Program-made: the position numbers and the translations under genes
Notes under the pieces: generated by a model
Told to the model about the DNA's origin: nothing
The model's input: only the letters and a program-made list of their open reading frames with translations
Databases searched by the model: none
Shown: piece by piece, positions 33,850 to 44,672 of the stretch
How the letters are laid out: each line of letters begins with the position of its first letter
How positions within the stretch are numbered: position 1 is the first letter of the stretch
NCBI RefSeq assembly: GCF_030269925.1
Contig: NC_085131.1
Span: forward strand, 5,069,501-5,133,500
DNA from: Bombyx mori
Lineage: Eukaryota > Arthropoda > Insecta > Lepidoptera > Bombycidae
Direction: 5' to 3'
DNA length: 64,000 nt

Positions 33850-34402
33850 CTTAAAAAAAAAAAAAAAAAATCTAGTATAAAATGAAAAATACATATAAAT
33901 AAACATACATAAAACAATAACTTAAATACAATTAAAGTGACAGGAAATGTTTCTTCATTTGACTCTTAAAAACTTCTAGAGAGGAACTAGCACGAATAGG
34001 TTGAGGGAGAGAATTCCATAATCGCACTGCTTGTATTGTGAAAGAGCCACTATAGCGACTAGAGCTGTGAATGGGAGTTTTTAAAAGAAGAGATGTGGCT
34101 TGTCGACTAACTTTGCCGTCAGGAATCAGGTATTCAAAGCGTTCACGGAGATAGATAGGGGCATCGGGATTGTGAAGAATAGAATAGAGAAAAGAGAGAA
34201 TGTGGCAATCACGACGTCGCCTAATCGGCAGCCACCCCAGCTTAGCCCGGAAATCAGACACATGGTCATACTTCCGGAGACCAAAAATGAAGCGGATGCA
34301 CAAATTCTGCAGACGTTCGAGTTTATCTAAAAGCAATTCAGAAGCATCTAGAAAACAGATATCAGCATAATCGAGAAGAGGAAGTAAAGTTATACTTCTT
34401 TT
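33850..34402 (-). pseudogene. CR1-type LINE, 3' end of ORF2
   Basis: From about 34402 the minus frame reads ITLLPLLDYADICFLD, LERLQNLCIRFIFGLRKYDH, RAKLGWLPIRRRRDCHILSF, and GSFTIQAVRLWNSLPQPIRA, ending at 33932. This is the C-terminal module of CR1-like reverse transcriptases (the LPLLDYAD and RRRRD...L boxes and RLWNSLP). The YADD core is absent because of 5' truncation. The 3' UTR runs toward the complement of an A/T run near 33850. The frame is intact over about 155 codons. Plus-strand frame 34100-34330 is its shadow. Confidence 0.8.
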
Positions 34403-34602
34403 ATTAAGGATTTACTTATAGTACATAAATAGCCTTATCCGGTGCAATTCGAGAGAACGTCCTATTTCTGCTTTCGGTCAGTCAGTAATACCCGTTTTTG
34501 CATACGTCGCCCAGCGTTTTTACCAGAGCGAAAGTGAACAAAAGCTTATTATAGTCATGAATCTAGTATTTATGCAAACATGTTTGAACGTATTTAACAC
34601 TA
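34403..34602. other. Unannotated DNA
   Basis: Nothing recognised. Confidence 0.4.
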
Positions 34603-35024
34603 CTAGAGGTCCCGCAGTAGTCGAAATTCGACTATAATTAATTGGAATTGTAAGTTTGTACACTGTTATGATTGTATTTTATACTTCTATAATCACAAAT
34701 TTCGCCAAGACCACACTATAAAAAATATTAACAAAGACAAACAATATTTAATCTATTTTCAATTTGACAACAGACGTCAAGAACAAAAGTTTGACAATAA
34801 ATAGTATGCATGCATGTGTGCGTCAAATACATGGTATGTAGTGTGTGTAATGTTTTCATAATTGATCTAATGTATCTTTTATGCATTATTTAAAAAAAAA
34901 TATTAGCATTGTACACTTCTTCTCTATATTCTCTATAAGTGTGGAAAATTTCATACTCCTCCGTCCGCGCAATTTTCGTAAAAAGGGATACAAAGTTTTT
35001 GCTTCACGTATTAATATAGGTAGA
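34603..35024 (-). mobile_element. Helitron-like element (family H2)
   Basis: On the minus strand TCTACCTATATTAATACGTG begins it and GCGGGACCTCTAG ends it, with the GTCGAA/TTCGAC hairpin in place. 422 bp. A precedes CTAG on the plus strand (T after CTAG on the element strand). Confidence 0.87.
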
Positions 35025-35124
35025 TAAGACTGTCTCTGATTGTCGTAATACATTAAATCTTACTTTGAGCCCAGATGGTTGTGTGATTTATTCCCGATTG
35101 ATTTTATTATTTCTTTCTATTATT

Positions 35125-35203
35125 TTTTATTGCTTAGGTGGGTGGACGAGCTCACGGCCCACCTGATGCTATGTGGTCACCGGAGCCCATAGACATCTAT
35201 AAT
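35125..35203 (-). repeat. Bm1 SINE, 3' ~80 bp only
   Basis: Only the tail region (ATTGCTTAGGTGGGTGGACG to GAGCCCATAGACATCT on the plus strand). Confidence 0.85.
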
Positions 35204-35654
35204 ACAACTTAAATTGCTCACTTAAGTATTTCAATATTCGGATACTGCTTAAGCACTTTTTCATTCTGATTCGATCGACTAAATTGACTTACCGTAAGCT
35301 ACGTAAAATTTATGTTACATGTACGATCTATGTGATAATGAGTGGTCAATGTTGCTTATGGACATCAGCAATTTCAGGGGTACAGGGCTACGCCACTTTC
35401 TAAAAGATAAAAATTCTTTTTTCCAAATTCTAGTTTAAAGTAATCTTTCAGATCTAAAGAAAGAACATTTTAAAAACTTTTGCCTTCAGAGTCCGTATAA
35501 ATCTTACCCCGGAGTGCTCCCCGGAGGTTAATTCATCGTTTCGTTCAGATACCGAAGCCGGTATCAGAAGTCTATAATCTCTATACATTTTTACATGCTT
35601 TTAAACCTAACGATCGCAAATGATTTTTTGGCGTCTTGTTATTGTTTATTCTTT
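35204..35654. other. Unannotated DNA
   Basis: Nothing recognised. Confidence 0.4.
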
Positions 35655-36272
35655 ACTAGCGACCCGGCCTCGCTTCGTTTCGTAAACTGTAATTTATTAT
35701 TGATTTCTCCACTATTTAATGGATGTTATTATACATACTATAAGTCCCGCAGTAGTCGAAATTCGACTATAATTAATTAGAATTGTAAGTTTGTACACTA
35801 TTATGATTGTATTTTATACTTCTATAATCACAAAATTCGCCAAGACTACACTATTAAAAATATTAAGAAAGACAAACAATATTCAATCTCAATTTGACAA
35901 CAGACGTCAAGAACAAAAGTTTGACAATAAATAGTAAGCATGCGTGTGTGCGTCAAATACATGGTATGTAGTGTGTGTAATGTTTTCTTTATTGATTTAA
36001 TGTATATTTTATGCATTATTTTAAAAAAATATTAGCGTTGTGCACTTCTTCTCTATATTCTCTATAAGTGTGGAAAATTTCATACTCCTCCGTTTACGCG
36101 ATTTTCGTAAAAAGGGATACAAAGTTTTTGCTTCACGCATTAATATATAGATAAACCTTCCTCTTCAATCACTCTATCTACTAAAAAAAACACATCAAAA
36201 TCCGTTGCGTAGTTTTAAAGATTTAAGCATACACAGGGACAGAGAAAGCGACTTTGTTTTATACTATGTAGT
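35655..36272 (+). repeat. CTAGCGACCCGCC-type repeat interrupted by a Helitron
   Basis: The left part is 35655-35737 (CTAGCGACCCGGCCTCGCTT, 'atttctccactatttaatgg'). The right part is 36152-36272 ('cttcaatcactctatctact', 'aaaatccgttgcgtagtttt', 'aaagcgactttgttttatac'). The uninterrupted relative is on the minus strand at 39480-39695. I know this repeat type from many Lepidoptera, but its class is unresolved. Confidence 0.8.
35738..36151 (-). mobile_element. Helitron-like element (family H2) nested in another repeat
   Basis: On the minus strand it starts TCTATATATTAATGCGTGAA and ends GCGGGACTTATAG (CTAG changed to ATAG), with T following. It sits inside the CTAGCGACCCGCC-type repeat and is younger than it. 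414 bp, no coding capacity. Confidence 0.83.
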
Positions 36273-37128
36273 GATTGCACTTGAAAAGTCAAGGTAGACT
36301 TGATGTCAGGTGGTAGAAGACTATGGATATTAGAACCTGATCATCCACATAAATGACAGCTGTTAGCTTCGCGCCAGAAACAGGGGGATAGTATTGATGG
36401 CAGCTCGTGCGAACACACAATACTTTCTTATAGTAAATGTATTGGCAATTGCAATATGTTGATATACTAAGAAATCAGTATACTGAGAAACTTAACAGCC
36501 CATTCCGAGGTATTATCGTCTCCGATCCGACAGAATGCGATCTAATCGAATGTAATTTAGTGCAAAGTTGCAATAATTATTTTGTACTAATTCATTTTGA
36601 TGACATGTATTCCTTAGTCGGATTAGAACGCATTTTCATTGTAAATGCCACACACAACTCATTTGCCTTAACCAAGCGATCGGAATGCATTTGAAGACAG
36701 CCTTACGAATGGATGGAGTGGTTCTATTATAGGCCTCACGGCACTTTAAGTTTGATTTCAATAAACAGATGGTTATTTATCTATTGGGAAGACAGTCATC
36801 GAAGCTTACTAGTTGCACATAAACAGTGGCACGAGCGCTTTCCGGCGAGGGTCGAGTTAAATGACGCGGAAATACCGGTGTTATAGTAGTTCGGCGTCGG
36901 GAGAACTACCGTTGCGGCCGCCGCGGGCTCCTGATGGAAATTAATTGAAGACTAGTTACGTATTTGAGCTTCGTGAATCATTAATGTTTTAAAGCGAGAA
37001 AGTCTAGTCTTGTAGCAATGAAGGACGACTTTGTAAGTAGGTATACGGTTTTAATGGTTTTTCCTTGTAATTAAATTGAACGTTTGTGGAATAGTTAAAA
37101 GCATAGATAATACACATATATTATTTTG
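36273..37128. other. Unannotated stretch with a G+C-rich patch
   Basis: An 85-aa frame (36437-36694) has no recognisable domain. 36830-36935 is CpG-rich and has a GCGGCCGCCGCGGG core, unlike its surroundings. Its function is unknown. Confidence 0.3.
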
Positions 37129-37567
37129 AAGTCGACGTGACCTAAAGGATAAGACGTCCGGTTCATTCGTGTTGAGCGATGCACCGGTGTTCGAATCTCA
37201 GGCGGGTACCAATTTTTCTAATGAAATACGTACTCAACAAATGTTCACGATTTACTTCCACGGTGAAGGAATAACATTGTGTAATAAAAATCAAACCTGC
37301 AAAAATTATAATTTGCGTAATTACTGGTGGTATGACCTCTTGTGAGTCCGCGCGGGTAGGTACCATCACCCTGCCTATTTCTGCCGTGAAGCAGTAATTC
37401 GTTTCGGTTTGAAGGGTGGGGCAGCCGTTGTAACTATACTTGAGACCTTAGAACTTATATCTCAAGGTGGATGGCGCATTTACGTTGTAGATGTCTATGG
37501 GTTCCAGTTACCACTTAACACCAGGTGCGCTGTGAGCTTGTCTACCCATCTAAGTAATAAAAAAAAA
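37129..37567 (+). repeat. Bm1 SINE, full length
   Basis: The head reads AAGTCGACGTGACCTAAAGG and the B-box region GTTCGAATCTCAGG. Body and tail follow (ATCTAAGTAATA plus A's). Confidence 0.94.
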
Positions 37568-38730
37568 TAGTTATAGATAAACAACTCAAGCACACAACAA
37601 AAATGTTTACGGGCGTCGGCCACTAGATGGCTTCGCTTCGATTAGTTTCTTATTGCTCCTGTAGATGGCAGTAACATATTACTTATACTATATTTTAGTT
37701 TTAATTAAGGATTTTGTAAATTTTCAGAAACTACAAATTAAAAAAATTTAAACAATTTGTCTACAACAAATAAAGACTTGTATGGTTTTTTTTTTATTTT
37801 CTGCGTTTAGATAAACAATAATTAAATACTTAAACTTTAACAACATATAAGTTTAAGGGCATCCGCTACAAGATGTCGATAGTCTCCATACAAAAAATTG
37901 TCAGTATCGCAGTTTCAGAGCCCTGGTGAAAAGGTTCAACATGCTAATGACTCTAGTCTACAAATATCGTGTTTGTGATCTATCAATTTCAATACTTATA
38001 TTATTTCATCATTCATGTACTAAATCTTCTTCTTTTTTTCCGTATTCGACTTTAGGTCGGCTCGCTTAATCCAACTGGGCATGAAGTTTCTATTTTGAGT
38101 TGTCACACTATCAAGTTGTGCTCTTTAAGTGTTCGGATCATATTTTAGCACCGTGTGCTCTAAGGGCATCCCTTTTTCCAGGTAAATCCAGTGCTCGGTG
38201 AATATAAATAGGTACTTCTAGACAATCTATTTTTGAGTACCATTAGGGTGGTTTTAATGGTGGGATCGCTTTGAGTTTTTGACAATTCAGTTACTGTGTT
38301 GTGATGTCCAGATGACCAGACCAGGTACGCGCAGGTGAAGCCTGAGGTTTGCTTACCTATGCCACACAAAAAATATCTTGTGTCATAATATAGTAGATGA
38401 CGAAGGAATACATGCTTGTGTAACAGTACGCGGATCACGTATATTACATGTGGCATCATAGAATTTCTCTGAAACGTGGACCAGTCAGTGCCAATTTGGT
38501 ACGTTAAGAGTCGTCCACATTCGTAACGCGTCGATTCAGACGGCGTAACGCGATCTTTTCTTTATTAATAACGCGTGTGTAAACACGTCTTTAGAACTGT
38601 AGGCTGTTAGTTCGTACCGGTTTCAGTCAGTTTTATTTCTTGTTTTTGGCTTTGGCTCATCTCTGGTTTTGGTGATCTATCAAAACTCTTTTGTACTGCT
38701 CAAGATAGGTAGACAAACTCTTGTCACATC
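37568..38730. other. Unannotated stretch
   Basis: A 99-aa minus frame (38160-38459) has no recognisable domain. No repeat family identified. Confidence 0.4.
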
Positions 38731-39078
38731 TTTTTTTATTTTTTTATTGCTTAGATGGGTGGACGAGCTCACAGCCCACCTGGTATTAAGTGGTTACTGG
38801 AGCCCATATACAACGTAAATGCGCCACCCACCTTAAGATATAAGTTCCTACCCGTGCGGACTCAAAAGAGGTCCTACCACCAGTGATTACGCAAATTCTA
38901 ATTTTGCGGGTTTGATTTTTATTACACGATGTTATTCCTTCACCGTGGAAGTCAATCGTGAACATTTGTTAAGTACGTATTCCATTACAAAAATTGGTAC
39001 CCACCTGCGGGATTCGAACACCGGTGCATCGCAACAACGAATGCACCGGACGTCTTATCCTTTAGGCCACGACGACTT
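38731..39078 (-). repeat. Bm1 SINE, near full length with internal deletion
   Basis: Both ends are present, including the tRNA-like head (AAGTCGTCGTGGCCTAAAGG) and B box GTTCGAATCCC. About 95 bp between 'agatataagtt' and 'cctacccgtgcgg' are missing. Confidence 0.92.
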
Positions 39079-39479
39079 ATCTGCTATTAAATGTTCAGCG
39101 GCGATCATGTCATCGTGAATTCCACTATCGATCTTAAGAATGAAACACACTACGTCTTAAGGTGAATTACAAAATAGAAATGATCACGTCAAGTTCATAT
39201 TTAATTTCGAAGTGAATTTGACGTAATACCTGACGGTGGGTGGTGGAGTTTGCAAGCCTACAAAGGAATGTGGATATCAATAGCCAGGCTATTTCTATAG
39301 CGATCGAAGTAACAATTATTTTTGCATAACGGATCTCTCGCTTTTCAAGTCGGACGGTGTGACTATTGCAAGGAATAGTCATACCGTCATATAATAGCAA
39401 CAAGAATAAAACCACAATGTTTTCAAAAGGTGAGCCCTCATTTAAGTACATTCAAAAACAATATATTAACATCACTACA
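39079..39479. other. Unannotated DNA
   Basis: A 94-aa minus frame (39167-39451) has no recognisable domain. Confidence 0.35.
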
Positions 39480-39695
39480 TAATATAAAACAAAGTCGCTT
39501 TCTCTGTCCCTATATCTGTCTGTCCCTATGTATGCTTAAATCTTTAAAACTACGCAACGGATTTTGATGCGGTTTTTTTTAATAGATAAAGTGATTGAAG
39601 AGAAAGGCTTATATGTATAATAACATCCATTAAATAGTGGAGAAATCAATAATAAATTATAGTTTCCGAAGCGAAGCGAGGGCGGGTCGCTAGTA
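39480..39695 (-). repeat. CTAGCGACCCGCC-type repeat, uninterrupted copy
   Basis: On the minus strand CTAGCGACCCGCCCTCGCTT to AAAGCGACTTTGTTTTATAT. It provides the reference order for the split copy at 35655-36272. Confidence 0.78.
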
Positions 39696-39707
39696 TTATT
39701 ATATAAC

Positions 39708-39857
39708 AATAACTATACTAAGACCCTAGAACTTATGTCTCAAGGTGGGTGGCGCATTTACGTTATAGATGTCTATATGCTACAGTAGCCACTTAACACC
39801 AGGTGGGCTGTGAGCTCGTCCACCCATTTCATCTAAGCTATAAAAACAAACAAAAAA
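39708..39857 (+). repeat. Bm1 SINE, 3' ~145 bp only
   Basis: Starts in the ATAACTATACTAAGACCC block and ends ATCTAAGCTATA plus A-rich sequence. Confidence 0.88.
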
Positions 39858-39861
39858 ACAT

Positions 39862-40089
39862 ACCCGCAAAATTTTTAATTTGCATAATTACTTAGGACAT
39901 ATTTTTAAAGCACACTGATAGGTATCACCGTCCTGTCTATTTCTGCTACGAAGCAATTATGCGTTCTGGTTTGAAATATCGAACAGCTGTTATACAACTC
40001 GTTAAAGAACGTTGTATTATGTCTATGGGCTTCAGTAATCTTAATAGCAGGCGGGCCGTGAGCATCTAAGTAATAAAAAAAGAAGAAAA
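39862..40089 (+). repeat. Degraded Bm1 copy
   Basis: 'cccgcaaaatttttaatttg', 'atttctgctacgaagcaatt' and 'gcatctaagtaataaaaaaa' keep the Bm1 order. Heavily mutated, with the previous Bm1 placed directly before it. Confidence 0.7.
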
Positions 40090-40272
40090 AACGTCACATT
40101 GCTTATGTCATAAATCACTTTGAGACAAGAGGCTTAAGTATCAATTGCGTTCATAGCTGTCACACAATAAAATCATATTAGATAAAAATTATCAAACGTC
40201 AGACCAAGTATTCCTCACCAATTTGATTGACAGATTATGTGATGTCTTCACACTTAAAAAGACAGGAAATAC

Positions 40273-41503
40273 TTTTTTTTTTTTTTTTTTTTTTTATTTA
40301 AGGTCGCTTTTTGACTACAATGGTCATTAACGACCACTATAAGCTTATAGTTAAATTAATCTATGGTAATCTATAATTTTCAGGAATTTTAAAGTACATT
40401 TTACATTAATATTTAAACAGTCAAACAAACACATAGGCAAGGCAGAAGTATGTCTTTCTGCATTAAACATTGGGCACTCAGTTAGTAAATGCTTAATAGA
40501 TATATTGCTATCACATCGACTACATTTCTTTATTTCTTCTTTTGTAATAAGATGGATGTGAGTAATGTTACAGTGACCTATTCTTAATCTATTTAAAACT
40601 ACTTGATCTTTTCTATTATTAATCTGAAAATTCCTTTTTTCAAAAACGGATTTTCTTATATCATATAAAGCACTTTTATTATCTTTTACCCAATAGCTAT
40701 TCCAGAGTGTTTTAATCTTCCATTTAATGTGTTTTTTAAGATCCTGTATATTAGAAGTAAGGTAATTACATTGGGCTAACTTTGTGGCTCTCTTAGCTTC
40801 TGTGTCAGCTCTTTCATTTCCAGATATGCCTTGGTGACTAGGAATCCAGATTAGCTTTATTATGTAATTGTTATCTATAAGCCCGGTTAGAATTTCCTTG
40901 ATCAGAATAATAAGGGGGTTTTTGTTGTGATTATTTGAAAGGGCCATGAGGGTAGACATTGAATCAGTGAAAACTATATATTTTTTGTGATTTGTTTTTG
41001 TCTTAATAATGTTTAAGCATTCTAGTATAGCAACTGCTTCGCATGTGAATATAGAGGTATAGTCTTGGAGTCTATTCTTGCAACTATAATTTTCAGATAC
41101 AATAGCGCAACCAGATCTACCTTCACAGACTGAGCCGTCCGTGTAGTACATCTTGAAGTCTAAGTGATTATTTTTAATTTCGTAGAAAAGATCTTTGTAG
41201 ATATAATCTGATGTGGTGTCTCGGGGATTATTTTGAGCTATTTCCATATTTATTGTGAAATTTGATTGGTGCCACGGAGGATAGTAGTGGTGTTTACGTG
41301 GAAACACCGGGGGAAAATCTAAATTTATTTCTGCGAGGTATTTTTTAATTCTTAACCTCAAAGGAGATGAAAGGGTTGGTTGTAACCTAAATTCTATATC
41401 CGATGGTACAGGGTCCTTTAGTATAAATGAGTCTTTGTTGTTTGTTATATGGTTAATGGCATATGACAGGCATAGCTCTTTTCTCCTAAAAGCTAGTGGC
41501 ATT
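40273..41503 (-). mobile_element. 5'-truncated LINE with RNase H domain
   Basis: The complement of a poly(A) tail lies at 40273-40294. A short 3' UTR and a long intact ORF end follow on the minus strand. Sequence upstream of 41503 is not element-like, and an in-frame TAA directly precedes the ATG, so the insertion is 5'-truncated. RNase H-bearing LINEs of this build belong to the I-like group. The exact clade is not certain. Confidence 0.8.
40351..41502 (-). pseudogene. LINE ORF2 C-terminal part: RNase H and CCHC domains (383 codons)
   Basis: Residues 1-110 are the linker after the reverse transcriptase (MPLAFRRKELCLSYAINHIT is typical). An RNase H domain spans about 116-240 with YYTDGS (D122), CEA (E155), FTDS (D180), WIPSHQG and GNERAD (D233): all four acidic positions are kept. 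C327-X2-C330-X7-H338-X4-C343 forms a C-terminal zinc knuckle. RNase H degrades the RNA strand of the RNA-DNA hybrid during retrotransposition. The reverse transcriptase and endonuclease are missing. The frame has no stop or frameshift, which points to a fairly recent insertion. Confidence 0.85.
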
Positions 41504-42042
41504 TACAGAAAATTCTTGTTTGCAATTAAAGATCATTATTTTCTCAAAAAGTAATACAGTAAATTTAAAGAAAATGTACAATACTTAGTAAGCAATCAAA
41601 GTAATAAGATGTAATAGAGGTTGTCGCTATTAACAATAATTACGAATGCGAGTTAGTTTATCAGAAACTATCTTTTTATAATAGTAATTATTGATGTACT
41701 TACACAGATGTTAGTATGAGAATGGTTATTTATTTAAGTATCGTGACGCAAAAGGTCAAGATCTTAAGCTCTATCTAACCTCTATGTATTTACATTTTAA
41801 AAATAAACTTTAGCTTTTCAGTCGACAATTTTAATAAATGAAACTGGTTTCGATATAAATCTTCGGAGTGTCTTAAAACGATTCTGAAATCGGTTAGCAG
41901 AGGTGTATTTAGACGACCTACGATATTAATATATACATTTTTCATTAATTCTTTTTTAAAATTTCTAGACGCCTTACTTTGACTTCGGAAATTGTTAACA
42001 ATCAGAAATATTAGAACGTCAATATTTGTAACTGATGTTACT
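41504..42042. other. Unannotated AT-rich DNA
   Basis: Nothing recognised. Confidence 0.4.
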
Positions 42043-42173
42043 TCAACGGTCGTCTAGTGGTAAGTGACATGGTCACTACACAAGGGGGTCGCGGGTTCGA
42101 ATCCCGCCAAGGAAAGATATTTGTGTGATAAATATAAAATGTCTTTTCCAGGTTAATGGATGTATATTAAATA
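42043..42173 (+). repeat. tRNA-derived SINE head (not Bm1)
   Basis: An A-box-like TCTAGTGGTAAG lies at 42053-42064 and a perfect B box GGTTCGAATCC at 42094-42104. The B box sits in a T-arm-like stem (GCGGG, loop TTCGAAT, CCCGC). The anticodon arm does not fold properly, so this is a tRNA-derived SINE, not a tRNA gene. It is followed directly by a LINE 3' end. Confidence 0.75.
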
Positions 42174-42579
42174 TATTTATGTATTTGGCACTGCGTAGGG
42201 ATCTATCTTCCCTATGCATACTTTACAGAATTTACAATGGGGAGTGTTCCGAGGAGTTGTTCAATTTAATAGAAGCCGCTGATTTTCGCAACCGACCGTC
42301 TCGCCGGAACTATCATCCGCACCATCTGGATGGTTGGCGTTCCACTACAATGCGTTTTAAAAACAGTTTTCTGCCACGCACAGTAAATCTCTGGAATTCG
42401 TTGCCATCAGCGGTCTTCCCCAACAACTGCGACATTGGGTTATTCAAGAAAAGAGCATATTCTTATCTGCAGGGTAGGCAACGCACTGGCGTAAACGCTG
42501 GTGACCGTGGGCGGCGGTGAATCACTTACCATCAGGTGACTCGTCTGCTCGTTTGCCTCTTAGTTGTTATAAAAAAAAA
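42174..42579 (+). pseudogene. CR1/jockey-group LINE, 3' end of ORF2
   Basis: The plus frame from about 42182 reads [54 protein letters not shown] and GRQRTG, ending at 42520. The 3' tail 'cttaccatcaggtgactcg' with an A run ends near 42579. This C-terminal block is shared by the copies at 46070-46516 and 59683-59929. No catalytic core remains. The apparent ATG at 42125 lies in the SINE part and is not a real start. Confidence 0.8.
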
Positions 42580-43109
42580 TGTGTATAATAATAAAAAATC
42601 TTACATTTATTTCCGTTATCTGGTACCTGTAAGACAAGTTCTTTACAAGCTTAGCACGGGACCAGTTAACGTGGCGTGATAGTTAGTATTTATTTATTAT
42701 TATTATTATTACTTGGCATCCCAGGGCATTTATACACTACGATGCCCTACGTTTTAAAAGATCTTAATAATAAGTAGTGAAGTATATAAAGTATAAATAT
42801 GTATAAAAACAAAGATGTGCAATTGAAAATTTTAGGCATCGTGAAAATGGATCCTTATTGCGCCCCTGTATTCTTGCTTACTAATCACGTCGCCTAAGCG
42901 AGAGTCCAAAGAACAAACTCTTATTTATTATTTGACAAATTTCGTAATTACACTCGATCCCTTTTTAAGTGACTAGGCTAAGCTCAGCAGCGCTACCATT
43001 GTTCAAGGCCTCGTTTTTATAATTTAGAAACAAACGTTTTTGTTTTGGAGCCTTGTTGGAAAATTACGAATTAATTGTTTCATTTTCAATACAATACTTA
43101 AGTATAAAA
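42580..43109. other. Unannotated DNA
   Basis: A small inverted repeat 'ggcatcccagggcatttat'/'gatgccc' lies at 42716-42747. Nothing else seen. Confidence 0.35.
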
Positions 43110-43373
43110 CTAGATGATGACCGAGCTTTTCGTTTTTTTTTTTGATAACGCCATCTTGTTGTGTCTTTAAAGCGGTTAGTTGCACTCAATTAAGAAAAAT
43201 AGTATTATTATTCGCCAATAGATGTCGGGAAGAGTTCATTATTGAAAACACGAATAAAACAACATTTTCTGAAAATAAATCGTAGCTAAATCGATTTATC
43301 GCCCCCGAAATCCCCTGTATATTAAATTTTATGAAAATCGTTGGAGCCGTTTCCGAGATTCAGATTATACCTA

Positions 43374-44672
43374 GTCAGGTCATAAATTCTGTCACATGTT
43401 TAATGTAAAATAATTGAAACAAGTTTATTCATTATGTAACCATTCATATACCAAAATGAACTTAACAAAACATAGATTCTTATGACACTAAAGTTTATTC
43501 AAAATGACCTCCGTGATTTTGAATACAGGCTTTCAATCTGCGCGGCCAGTCGTCTATCGCAGCACGAACGAGGTCCATGTCAATATCGGCGGCTGCCTTA
43601 ATCAAGGATGTCTTGAGTGACTCCAAATTGGGATGAGGCTTTGAACACGCCTTTTCCTCCAAGTGTTGCCATATCTTGTAATCTAACGGATTCAAATCTG
43701 GACTGGAGGAGGGCCAATCTTCGTGCCGGATGAAGTCGATTTCACGCGCCGCCAGCCACTCTTGTGTGCTCTTCGCTCTATGAGCTGGCGCCGAATCTTG
43801 TTGGAATACCCAGTGCCTGTTATTGAACATGGTATGAGAAACAGGTTCCACAAGGTTCGTCAGGACTGTATTTTGATACACAACTGCATTCGTTTTTACA
43901 CCTTTCTCACAAAAATGTACCTCTGTTAAGCCCCAATAAGAAACTCCCAACCATACCATGAGCGAGAATGGAAAATGACCTCGTTGGACACGCGGAATAC
44001 GATTGCTCGCTTCTTCACTACTGTGTGCGTACACCTTATCATTTTGTTTGTTGTAGCTCTCTTCTACGGTAAAAAATTTTTCATCCGAAAAAGGAATTTC
44101 CCGATATATTTTTCCCGCGTACCGCTTCAACAAAGCGCGGCATCTCTTCAGTCTCAGGTCCATTAGACGAGCATTCAAACGATGTCCTGTTTTTCTTCGA
44201 TATGCCCGAAGCCCTAAGTCTTCATTTAACACCCTTTTCACCGTGGTTCTGCTTAACCCCATCTGAAGGGCCAACAGTTTCTGCTTACGTTTGGGATTTC
44301 TTTGAATTCGCGCCTTCACAGCTTTTATCACTGCTGGAGTCCTAACAGACCGAGGGCGACCATTTCTTGACCTGTCATCTACACTAGAGTCTTCATTGTA
44401 TCGTTTGATGGTACGATAAACGAATCTTTTGGTTATATTCAAAATTTTCAGTATGTTAAAAATTTGAATTGGCGCGTAACCGCAACGATGCAACGCAATA
44501 ACTGCAACACGGTCTTCTTTAAGCGTCCACTCCATATTTAAAAATGAGTAAAATTCTAAAAGTATACATTTTTATTTTCATGAACAATTCGAAATTCGAA
44601 TTCAATAAACTTTTTTGTGGCCAGCATTCTAAAAGAAAAGTTTTTACTGTGTGACAATACTTATGACCTGAC
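43374..44672 (-). mobile_element. Complete DD37D mariner/maT-type transposon
   Basis: GTCAGGTCATAA at the left end is mirrored at the right end (TTATGACCTGAC), and the similarity extends to TGTCACA about 25 bases in. TA flanks both sides (43372-43373 and 44673-44674). The element is 1299 bp, the usual mariner size, and encodes one intact transposase. With intact ends and ORF it may be mobile. Confidence 0.93.
43495..44535 (-). CDS. mariner-family transposase, DD37D
   Basis: This 346-residue protein cuts and pastes the element at TA sites. Residues 1-110 form the paired helix-turn-helix DNA-binding region, with a GRPRS linker at 59-63. The catalytic triad is visible: D151 (SDEKFF), D247 (FQQDSAPAH) and D285 (SPDLNPLDYKIW). 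Thirty-seven residues lie between the second and third, which is the DD37D spacing of the maT/Bmmar1-like lineage and not the DD34D of classical mariners. The length is normal for the family. The start at 44535 follows an AT-rich leader inside the terminal repeats. No frameshift or stop is seen. The plus-strand frames at 43723 and 43975 are shadows. Confidence 0.93.
   Translation of the reverse strand: MEWTLKEDRVAVIALHRCGYAPIQIFNILKILNITKRFVYRTIKRYNEDSSVDDRSRNGRPRSVRTPAVIKAVKARIQRNPKRKQKLLALQMGLSRTTVKRVLNEDLGLRAYRRKTGHRLNARLMDLRLKRCRALLKRYAGKIYREIPFSDEKFFTVEESYNKQNDKVYAHSSEEASNRIPRVQRGHFPFSLMVWLGVSYWGLTEVHFCEKGVKTNAVVYQNTVLTNLVEPVSHTMFNNRHWVFQQDSAPAHRAKSTQEWLAAREIDFIRHEDWPSSSPDLNPLDYKIWQHLEEKACSKPHPNLESLKTSLIKAAADIDMDLVRAAIDDWPRRLKACIQNHGGHFE

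Noticed and set aside
42043..42115. A functional tRNA gene
   Set aside because: The A and B boxes and T-arm are good, but the anticodon arm and acceptor stem do not form, and SINE-like body sequence follows.
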